Shown here: in pieces, positions 25,732 through 33,118 of the stretch | Numbering within the stretch: position 1 is the first letter of the stretch | Layout: each line of letters starts with the position of its first letter | From: Actinomycetes bacterium | GTDB lineage: Bacteria > Actinomycetota > Acidimicrobiia > Spongiisociales > UBA5794 | Direction: 5' to 3' | Length of the DNA stretch: 35,188 bases | NCBI GenBank assembly: GCA_023336815.1 | Contig: JAMBLJ010000134.1 | Span: 1 to 35,188 of the forward strand | The notes under the pieces: model-generated | Database searches by the model: none | The model's input: the letters and a program-made list of their open reading frames with translations, nothing else | What the model was told of the DNA's origin: nothing | Translations under genes and position numbers: made by a program

Positions 25732-27870
25732 ATGGCAACCAGACTGCGCAGGATCACGTTCACCGGACCACTCTCCGTGGCGCTCCTCGCCATCCTCGTG
25801 ATGAGTCCGGCGCTTGGACAAACCAACACCAAACCGATCGCCGACATCACAGCTACACCGTCGTCGGGCGACGTTGGATCATTCATCTTCTTCGATGCAA
25901 CCGCATCGCGCGATGCCGATGGAACCATTGCCACGTACGTGTGGGACTTCGGCGACGGATCCCCGGTCGTGACAGTAAACGCGCTTGAAGCTGAGCAGAT
26001 ATATCACAGCTTCGGGACATCCGGCACCTACACCGTCAGCTTGATCGTGACCGACGACCAGGGCCTGGAGAGTGATCCTGCTGGCGCCTCGTCGAGCCTC
26101 TCTGTCTCCATTGGTGTTCCACCGACACCAACAACAACCACCCCACCGACCGTCAGCGGATCCTCGCTATTTGCAAGCACGTGTGCTGCGTGTCACACGA
26201 AGGCGAACCTCTCCGGTCGCGGTCTCAGCAGCGCCCAACTCGTCACCATCATGTCGAGCGGCGCAATGAAGAGCCAGGCATCGAGCCTCAACGCAACACA
26301 GATCAAAGCCGTCGCCGACTACATCTCACCCGGTGGCGCCACGCCGCCGACACCTGCCACGACAACAACAACGACACCTGCTGGAACCAACCCACCGACC
26401 GCCAGCGGATCTTCGTTGTTCGCAAGCAGCTGTGCTGCGTGTCATACGAAGGCGAACCTCTCCGGTCGCGGTCTCAGCAGCGCCCAGCTCGTCACCATCA
26501 TGTCGAGCGGCGCAATGAAGAGCCAGGCATCGAGCCTCAACGCAACACAGATCAAAGCCGTGGCGCGCTACCTCACTCCCGCATCGAGCGGTGGGACCAA
26601 CCCCACAACCACGACGACCACACCCGGTGCTGCTGCAAGCGGGAGTTCGGTGTACACAGCGAAGTGTGCTGCGTGCCACGGAAGTACCGGCGAAGGAGGT
26701 GTTGGCCCGTCACTCAGAACATCGACGTGGAGCAAGTCCGCAACGCTCGATGCGGTGGCCAACGGTGTTGGTTCGATGCCTGGGTTCTCAAGCGCTTTGA
26801 GCAGTGCGGAAGTCGATGCGGTGTCGAGCTACTCCGTGCGCCTTCAGTCGGCTACAACAACAGCCCCGACTGATTCGCCGCAGAACGTCGAAGGAAGCGA
26901 CATCTACACGTCCGAGTGCGCGGCGTGTCACGGCGCCTCGGGTGAGGGCGGTACCGGCTACGGACCGTCACTACGTACCTCATTCATGTCGCTAGCCCAA
27001 ACGACGAGTGCTATCACGAACGGCATAGGTGGAATGCCTTCATTCGATACCAAGCTGGACGAGAGCCAGATCGCATCCGTTGCGTCCTTCTCGGTTGCAT
27101 TCCAGACAGCAGAGCCACTCCCCGAGCCCGAAGTCGAGGTTCCAGGAGATGGATCTGAGGCCGCTGTTGCATACGATGCGAACTGTGCGGCATGTCACGG
27201 AGCGCAAGGCGAAGGCGGTATCGGACCATCACTTCAGACCTCGACGGCGGGGGTCGACGCCACCATCGGCGCGATCGCCCACGGCGTCGGCACCATGCCC
27301 GGGTTCTCTGCCGGACTCACTGAAGAGATGATCGCGGCACTCGCTGAGTACAGCGTTGGGTTCCAGAGTGGACAGCCAGGAGAGCCTGCCGAGACAGGAA
27401 CGACAGGGTCGGCGGGTGCGGTAACGGCCGAGGGTGCCCAGTTGTTCGCATCGAACTGTGCCATCTGCCACGGCGCGACGGGTGAAGGCGCCTCGGCTGC
27501 GCCGATCAACGTACCCTTCGCCAACGAGCAACTCGTAGAGATCATCCAGGTCGGCATCGCCGACATGCCCGGATTCGCATCAGCCCTCTCGGACGAACAA
27601 ATCGTCGTTCTTGCTGACTACGTCCACGCACTCGCGGCGGAAGCGGCGCCAACGACCACCGTTGCGGCGTCGGGAAACGAGTACATCGTGGCCATCCAGC
27701 CGAGTAAGTACGTCGAGTTCGACACGGATCGGACCTCGGTTCCTCTCGATGCGAACGCGAGAGTCGGTCTGGCACTCGCTTCGATCGCTTTGCTCGGAGC
27801 CATCGCCTACTGGCAGGTGCAGGAGGCCAAGGATCCCAACGACGTGGCTCCCGACGGCGCAGGTGACTAG
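25732..27870 (+). CDS. Cell-surface multi-domain cytochrome c: PKD-like domain, six CXXCH cytochrome c domains, C-terminal TM anchor
   Basis: PIADITATPSSGDVGSFIFFDATASRDADGTIATYVWDFGDG (PKD); CAACHTKANL x2, CAACHGSTG, CAACHGASG, CAACHGAQG, CAICHGATG; C-terminal VGLALASIALLGAIAYWQV; SD GGAGG. Confidence 0.92.
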   Translation: MATRLRRITFTGPLSVALLAILVMSPALGQTNTKPIADITATPSSGDVGSFIFFDATASRDADGTIATYVWDFGDGSPVVTVNALEAEQIYHSFGTSGTYTVSLIVTDDQGLESDPAGASSSLSVSIGVPPTPTTTTPPTVSGSSLFASTCAACHTKANLSGRGLSSAQLVTIMSSGAMKSQASSLNATQIKAVADYISPGGATPPTPATTTTTTPAGTNPPTASGSSLFASSCAACHTKANLSGRGLSSAQLVTIMSSGAMKSQASSLNATQIKAVARYLTPASSGGTNPTTTTTTPGAAASGSSVYTAKCAACHGSTGEGGVGPSLRTSTWSKSATLDAVANGVGSMPGFSSALSSAEVDAVSSYSVRLQSATTTAPTDSPQNVEGSDIYTSECAACHGASGEGGTGYGPSLRTSFMSLAQTTSAITNGIGGMPSFDTKLDESQIASVASFSVAFQTAEPLPEPEVEVPGDGSEAAVAYDANCAACHGAQGEGGIGPSLQTSTAGVDATIGAIAHGVGTMPGFSAGLTEEMIAALAEYSVGFQSGQPGEPAETGTTGSAGAVTAEGAQLFASNCAICHGATGEGASAAPINVPFANEQLVEIIQVGIADMPGFASALSDEQIVVLADYVHALAAEAAPTTTVAASGNEYIVAIQPSKYVEFDTDRTSVPLDANARVGLALASIALLGAIAYWQVQEAKDPNDVAPDGAGD
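26182..26561 (+). repeat. Tandem intragenic duplication: 131-bp units at 26182-26312 and 26431-26561
   Basis: Units differ at 2 positions (C/T and A/G, both synonymous); period 249 bp = 83 codons. Confidence 0.9.
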
Positions 27871-27905
27871 TGCTGCGGTGACGGGAACGAAGGTCAGAAA
27901 CCGAT

Positions 27906-27934
27906 TTGACATAGTTAGTTAGTAAGTATCTAAT
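27906..27934 (+). promoter_or_regulatory. Strong sigma70-type promoter TTGACA-17-TCTAAT
   Basis: TTGACA TAGTTAGTTAGTAAGTA TCTAAT immediately upstream of the second multi-cytochrome gene; spacer rich in TTAG repeats. Confidence 0.7.
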
Positions 27935-27964
27935 GATTAGCTAAGGGATGGAAAGGTGGAGAAG

Positions 27965-29479
27965 ATGAACAGACGGATTTCGGTACCAACGATCGTATCC
28001 GTACTGGCAGCGATGATCGTGGTGTACGGGGCCGTGTCAGGACTCGCCGCCGTTACGTCGACTCAGCCGCCGGCTCCGCCCTCCGCTGTCACTCCCCAAG
28101 CGATCACCACGGGCGTAGCCGCAGCACAGGCAACGACGCCTATTGCAAATGATGACTCCTACTCCGTGGCGCTCGGTGCCACGTTGACGGTTTCCGCTCC
28201 AGGTGTCCTCGCAAACGACGTGAACGCATCCCAGGCCATACCGCTAACCGCTCCCTCCAAGGGTTCGCTCACCCTCTTGCGCACCGGTCGCTTCGTCTAC
28301 GACCCGCAGGGGGCAACAGGAACGGTGACGTTCTCGTACAAGGCAAGCAATGGCTCAGCAATGTCCAACAACGCCGCCGTGACGATCACGATCTCTGGCG
28401 GCCCGGGAACCACTGCGGTCAACGCCCCCGGCTCGAACGGTGCTGCCCTCTACTCGGCGTCCTGCGCTGCGTGCCACGGGGCGGATGGCAACTCGATCGC
28501 GAAGGCGCCGCTCGGCCCCACGGGTCTCTCGAACGCACAACTCGTCAACGTTCTGTCCCCTGGCGGCAAGATGAGTTCGTACACATCAGCAATGTCCACG
28601 GCTGACATTCAGGCGGTTGCGGACTACGTCGGAACACTTGGTGTTTCAACACCAACACCAACACCAACCGTGCCGCCCGTGGTTACGACTCCGCCACCGC
28701 CCACAACCGCAACACCGAGCGCAGCAGCAACGCTGTTCGCCAACACGTGCGCCGGATGTCACTCGCAGTCCAACCTCGCAAGTCGAGGCATCTCCAACGC
28801 CAACCTCGTCGCCATCATGACTACGGGAGCGATGAAGACCCAGGCGGCGAACCTGAGCCCGTCCGATATCACAGCGGTTGCCGCCTTCATCAACGGACCA
28901 ACCCAAGGACCAACGACACCACAGGGAACACCTGCATCGGTGGCTCCCACCACCGGTGCATCGGCGTACGTCGCATTCTGCGGAGCCTGCCATGGTGCTA
29001 ACGGATCAGGTACGGCGCTCGGCCCCGACATCGTCGGCGAGAGCAGGTCGGAGATCATTGATGTCGTGAGGAAGGGCGACGGTACGATGCCGGCCTTCTC
29101 AGCGGCGGCGCTCAGCGACAAACTTCTTGCAGATCTCGCGACCTACATGGAAACATTCACATCGTCTGGCGGATCCGGCGACGATGATGGCCATGGAGCG
29201 ACCGTTGGCAGCGGAGATGGGCCGTCCGTGTACACGTCGTTCTGTGCAGCATGCCATGGACCGAACGGGCGGGGTACGTCGCTTGGCCCTGACATCGTGG
29301 GCGAAGAGTCTTCTGAGATCTTCAAGGTTGTGAGAAAGGGTGACGGCACGATGCCAGCCTTCTCCTTCCAGACCCTCAGCGACAAGCAGCTTGCGGCTCT
29401 TGCGGACTACATCGGATCGTGGAGCTCAAGCGATGACGACCACGACAAGGGTGATTCCAAGGACGAGGACGACCACTGA
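27965..29479 (+). CDS. Cell-surface multi-domain cytochrome c: signal/TM, cadherin/VCBS-like domain, four CXXCH domains, acidic His-containing tail
   Basis: PIANDDSYSVALGATLTVSAPGVLANDVNASQAIPLTAPSKGSLTLLRTGRFVYDPQGATGTVTFSYKASNG; CAACHGADG, CAGCHSQSN, CGACHGANG, CAACHGPNG; tail SSSDDDHDKGDSKDEDDH. Confidence 0.92.
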   Translation: MNRRISVPTIVSVLAAMIVVYGAVSGLAAVTSTQPPAPPSAVTPQAITTGVAAAQATTPIANDDSYSVALGATLTVSAPGVLANDVNASQAIPLTAPSKGSLTLLRTGRFVYDPQGATGTVTFSYKASNGSAMSNNAAVTITISGGPGTTAVNAPGSNGAALYSASCAACHGADGNSIAKAPLGPTGLSNAQLVNVLSPGGKMSSYTSAMSTADIQAVADYVGTLGVSTPTPTPTVPPVVTTPPPPTTATPSAAATLFANTCAGCHSQSNLASRGISNANLVAIMTTGAMKTQAANLSPSDITAVAAFINGPTQGPTTPQGTPASVAPTTGASAYVAFCGACHGANGSGTALGPDIVGESRSEIIDVVRKGDGTMPAFSAAALSDKLLADLATYMETFTSSGGSGDDDGHGATVGSGDGPSVYTSFCAACHGPNGRGTSLGPDIVGEESSEIFKVVRKGDGTMPAFSFQTLSDKQLAALADYIGSWSSSDDDHDKGDSKDEDDH

Positions 29480-29505
29480 CCTCCGTCGGGAACGTGCGAT
29501 CCAGT

Positions 29506-29540
29506 AAGAGGTGGGAGGCCCAAGAGGTCTCCCACCTCTT
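29506..29540 (+). terminator. Hairpin AAGAGGTGGGAG-(11 nt)-CTCCCACCTCTT
   Basis: Perfect 12-bp stem 26 nt after the stop codon; no extended T-tract. Confidence 0.75.
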
Positions 29541-29572
29541 TGTCAGACCCGGTCCCGAGTGACTCGAAACGT

Positions 29573-30157
29573 TCAGCGCGGTTGTGATCTCTTACGTTTG
29601 CCGCCGAGGGTCGATCGATCGGCAGCCTCAGCACCGGTGATCGAAAGCGATCCCCCGACCAGCTCCATTCTCCGTGTGATCGCATCCCGGAACCGCTTGG
29701 GAAAGGCACCGAATCCCGTCAATGGAACGGTTTCTCCTCGAGCGAACCTCATCCGCTCTTCGCCTTCCACGATCCCTGGCGGAGGCGGCATGAGAGGCTG
29801 CCCAGGCACATGTCCCGCCTCGAGCCGGGTGATCTCTCCCCCGGCGTCTGGATCTATCGCGATTCGGACATACCAAGGAAGAAAGTCGGCCGTCTCGTCG
29901 AAATCGAGACGGATCTCTACAACCGCCTCGAACGGCACCCGGTAGGCACTATCGGAATCGTCGGAACCCACAACGAGGAAGAGGGCGCTGTCGGAGAGAA
30001 GCCAGAAGATGACGGCGCGTTCACCGCTCCGTGAGTCCAACCCTGCCGCAGAACGATCCAGCGATTCGCCTCCGATCGTCAGGGGCTTTGCCTTCGTCTT
30101 GGCTTCCCCACGGCCGAGTTCGAGGACCGTCTGTTTGAAGGTGTGCAGGATGGGCAT
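29573..30157 (-). CDS. Hypothetical protein
   Basis: MPILHTFKQTVLELGRGEAKTKAKPLTIGGESLDRSAAGLDSRSGERAVIFWLLSDSALFLVVGSDDSDSAYRVPFEAVVEIRLDFDETADFLPWYVRIAID... Confidence 0.65.
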   Translation of the reverse strand: MPILHTFKQTVLELGRGEAKTKAKPLTIGGESLDRSAAGLDSRSGERAVIFWLLSDSALFLVVGSDDSDSAYRVPFEAVVEIRLDFDETADFLPWYVRIAIDPDAGGEITRLEAGHVPGQPLMPPPPGIVEGEERMRFARGETVPLTGFGAFPKRFRDAITRRMELVGGSLSITGAEAADRSTLGGKRKRSQPR

Positions 30158-30163
30158 GGAGAA

Positions 30164-30169
30164 AGGGTA
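30164..30169 (-). promoter_or_regulatory. -10-like TACCCT placed 6 nt before ATG (leaderless candidate)
   Basis: TACCCT-ttctcc-ATG on minus strand. Confidence 0.45.
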
Positions 30170-30222
30170 CCCGAGTCGGTGTGTGGCAACTTCAGCACCA
30201 CTTCGGTCTACCGTTCGGCGCG

Positions 30223-31032
30223 ATGTCGGACACACCCGCAAGCACGGGCAAAGAACACGCCTGGTCATGGCCGGTCGAAGACTGGGACGTGATGTGGAAG
30301 CCAAGCAATTGGTTGAAGAAGCCGCCGCGACCACACAAGGCTCACATCTTTCACCTTGTTGCGATCATCGCGCTCGCCTCCTATGCGAACATCATCGCCA
30401 ACGAGGTGCTCGACGACGCCTGGCACATTCCGTTCAACCTAGGTGTCCTCGGGGTCGCGCTCCTGCTTGCACGCCGGGCAGGAACGACATGGACCGCAAT
30501 GGGTCTTCGCACAGATCGGGTCAAGAAGGGTCTTGTCGTCGGTGGAGTTGTCATCGGGGTCATCGCTGCGGGTATTGCGATCGGTATCGCTATCCCAACC
30601 ACACGCGAACTCTTCGAAGATGCCCGGATCATCGAAAATTCAGTGGGTTGGGTGTTCTTCCAAGCGTTCGTTCGTATCCCGATCGCAACGGCGCTGTACG
30701 AGGAAGTTCTATTTCGCGGCATCGTCTTCGGAATGCTCGCCCGCAGACGGTCGCCACTGGTGGCCGCCATCGCTACGTCTGCACTGTTCGGCCTCTGGCA
30801 CATCCTCCCGACGATCGACACGCTCGATACGAGCCCCGCTGGCGGATTGTTTCAGGGTGCGATCGGGCTGGTCGTTGCGATCCTTGGTGCTGTTGGCGGC
30901 ACGATGATCGCTGGGCTCGGTTTCCTGTGGGTCAGGCTGTACGCCAACAGCACCTTTGCATCGGTACTCGCCCACATCGGCACCAATAGCACAGCAATGC
31001 TTGGGGCATTGGTTGTGGTGCACCTGTTGTAG
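30223..31032 (+). CDS. CPBP-family intramembrane metalloprotease
   Basis: TALYEEVLFRGIVFGMLARRRSPLVAAIATSALFGLWHILPT; EExxxR and HxxxP-like motifs, multi-TM. Confidence 0.88.
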   Translation: MSDTPASTGKEHAWSWPVEDWDVMWKPSNWLKKPPRPHKAHIFHLVAIIALASYANIIANEVLDDAWHIPFNLGVLGVALLLARRAGTTWTAMGLRTDRVKKGLVVGGVVIGVIAAGIAIGIAIPTTRELFEDARIIENSVGWVFFQAFVRIPIATALYEEVLFRGIVFGMLARRRSPLVAAIATSALFGLWHILPTIDTLDTSPAGGLFQGAIGLVVAILGAVGGTMIAGLGFLWVRLYANSTFASVLAHIGTNSTAMLGALVVVHLL

Positions 31033-31135
31033 TCAGATTCCAGACAGCAGACTGCAGATCGCTTCGCTGTCAGACCGGATGTCGATGGCCTCACCCTGTC
31101 GTCTGTTGTCTGGCATCTGTTGTCTGCTTCTTGAC
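31030..31135 (+). repeat. Dispersed hairpin-type intergenic repeat, copy 3
   Basis: CAGATTCCAGACAGCAGACTGCAGATCGCTTCGCTGTCAGAC ... GTCTGTTGTCTGGCATCTGTTGTCTG; arms CAGATTCCAGACAGCAGA / TCTGTTGTCTGGCATCTG pair 16/18. Confidence 0.78.
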
Positions 31136-31208
31136 TTCTTCCCCTACCGTGTGCCACCATGTGTCGTCTAGTCCTTTGCGGGGCTGGGAACGCGACCGAG
31201 GAGACGTG

Positions 31209-31274
31209 ATGAGAAGGCTTTCACCGCCATATCAGTCATCAGTCGCTCTCGCGCGCGCTCTTTTCAACGGGTAA
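31209..31274 (+). CDS. Possible 21-aa leader peptide upstream of ABC exporter genes
   Basis: GAGGAG SD then ATG: MRRLSPPYQSSVALARALFNG*. Too short to support on coding statistics. Confidence 0.3.
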   Translation: MRRLSPPYQSSVALARALFNG

Positions 31275-31366
31275 TCCAACCCACAGACCCGCTCCCGAGA
31301 CCAACCACCCAACGGTGATCGCTATGCGTTCTGCCTGCCTCGTCTCTGATCCTCCAAGGACAACCC

Positions 31367-33118
31367 ATGATTCCTGTACGTGCATATTTCACACTCTTTA
31401 CCGGCTACCTGCGGCCTCATCGCCGTACAGGTGTTCTTCTTGCTGCGATCATGCTCGCAACCATCGCCCTCCAACTGGCGAACCCCCAACTCATCCGGAT
31501 CTTCATCGACGAAGCGATAGCCGGTACGGCCGTCGGCAGCCTCGTCCCACTCGCGATCGCGTTCATGGTGATAGCAGTGCTCCATCAGTTGCTCATGGTG
31601 TGGGCAACCTACCTGGCTGAGCAGATCGGTTGGTCCGCAACGAATCAGCTGCGCGCTGATCTGACAGACCACGTTCTGCATCTCGACATGGGGTTCCATA
31701 AGTCGACGAGCCCCGGTGCGCTGATCGAAAGGATCGATGGCGATGTCACAGCGCTGTCGAACTTCTTCTCGTCGATGATCATCAAGATCATCGGCAACGG
31801 CGTGCTCCTTGTGGGGATCCTCGTTCTCTTGTGGATCGAGTCCTGGATCGTCGGTCTCAGCATCACGACCTTGATTCTCGTGACCTTCCTCGGGCTCTTC
31901 CGTCTCCATGGGGTGACCGTTCCCTGGCAGAAGGACATCAGAGCAACAAGCGCAGAGATGTACGGGTTCATCGGAGAGCAGATCGATGGGACGGAGGACG
32001 TCGAAGCGAACGGCGCAACGGGGTACATGCTGTCGCGCTTCGACGACATACAGCGCAGGTGGCTGCCACAGGTGGTTCTTGGCTGGACGGGATGGGCGCT
32101 CATGTGGGTCTCGTCCATGGCCCTGTACTTCGCTTCTCTCATGGTCGCCTACCTGCTCGGATCGTGGTTGTTCGGTGTCGGGACCCTGACCATCGGATCC
32201 GTCTACATCGTGTTCCAGTACATCGAGATGGCTCATCGACCGATCGAACAGATCAGGGAAGAACTGATCGATCTTCAGAAGGCTGGCGCCTCGATAGACC
32301 GCGTTCAGGAGCTGATGGATACACGAACCCGCCTCGTCCAGCGCTCCAACGCAACCCTCGCGATGGGGCCGCTTGACGTCACCTTCCAGGACGTTACGTT
32401 CACCTACGACGACGAGGCTGGAGATGAGATCGTCTTGGACGACGTCTCTTTCGTCATCCCGTCTGGTCGTGTCGTGGGTCTTCTCGGTAGGACAGGCAGC
32501 GGAAAGTCGACTATCGCTCGCCTGATCACGCGTCTCCATGAGCCACAGGTGGGATCGGTCAGCGTGGGTGGTCGCGCGACCTGGGACGTTGACATGACCG
32601 ATCTCCGCCGCCGCGTCGCGATGGTCACTCAGGATGTACAACTCTTCAGGGCAACGATCAGAGAGAATCTCACGTTCTTCGATCCGGATGTGCCGGACGA
32701 TCGTCTCTTCGAGGCGATCGAGCGGCTGGAACTCGACTCGTGGCTCGCAACGCTTCCGGACGGTCTCGATACCGTTCTCGACTCGGGCAGTGGAGGTCTC
32801 TCCGCAGGCCAGGCACAACTCCTGGCGTTCACCCGTGTATTCCTGCGCGATCCAGGTGTCGTCGTGCTCGATGAGGCGTCTTCACGTCTCGATCCAGCGA
32901 CCGAAGCTCTTCTGGAGCGTGCCGTTGACCATCTGCTTGAGGACCGAACGGCGATCCTCATCGCTCATCGACTCGAGACCATAACGAGGGCAGACGACAT
33001 CATCATCCTGGACGAAGGAAGGATCATCGAACAGGGGCAACGAACACGACTTGCGGGTGATCCGAACTCGAAGTTCTCCAAGCTTCTTGCTACCGGCATG
33101 GAGGAGGTGCTCGCATGA
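31367..33118 (+). CDS. ABC exporter, permease-ATPase half-transporter 1
   Basis: Walker A GRTGSGKST; signature LSAGQ; Walker B VVVLDEASSRLD; N-terminal exporter TM domain. Confidence 0.93.
   Translation: MIPVRAYFTLFTGYLRPHRRTGVLLAAIMLATIALQLANPQLIRIFIDEAIAGTAVGSLVPLAIAFMVIAVLHQLLMVWATYLAEQIGWSATNQLRADLTDHVLHLDMGFHKSTSPGALIERIDGDVTALSNFFSSMIIKIIGNGVLLVGILVLLWIESWIVGLSITTLILVTFLGLFRLHGVTVPWQKDIRATSAEMYGFIGEQIDGTEDVEANGATGYMLSRFDDIQRRWLPQVVLGWTGWALMWVSSMALYFASLMVAYLLGSWLFGVGTLTIGSVYIVFQYIEMAHRPIEQIREELIDLQKAGASIDRVQELMDTRTRLVQRSNATLAMGPLDVTFQDVTFTYDDEAGDEIVLDDVSFVIPSGRVVGLLGRTGSGKSTIARLITRLHEPQVGSVSVGGRATWDVDMTDLRRRVAMVTQDVQLFRATIRENLTFFDPDVPDDRLFEAIERLELDSWLATLPDGLDTVLDSGSGGLSAGQAQLLAFTRVFLRDPGVVVLDEASSRLDPATEALLERAVDHLLEDRTAILIAHRLETITRADDIIILDEGRIIEQGQRTRLAGDPNSKFSKLLATGMEEVLA

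Noticed and set aside
31322-32818. 498-aa minus-strand ORF antisense to ABC exporter gene
   Set aside because: Composition is typical of a high-GC shadow frame (Arg/His/Asp-rich, no domain); the plus-strand ABC frame has all motifs.
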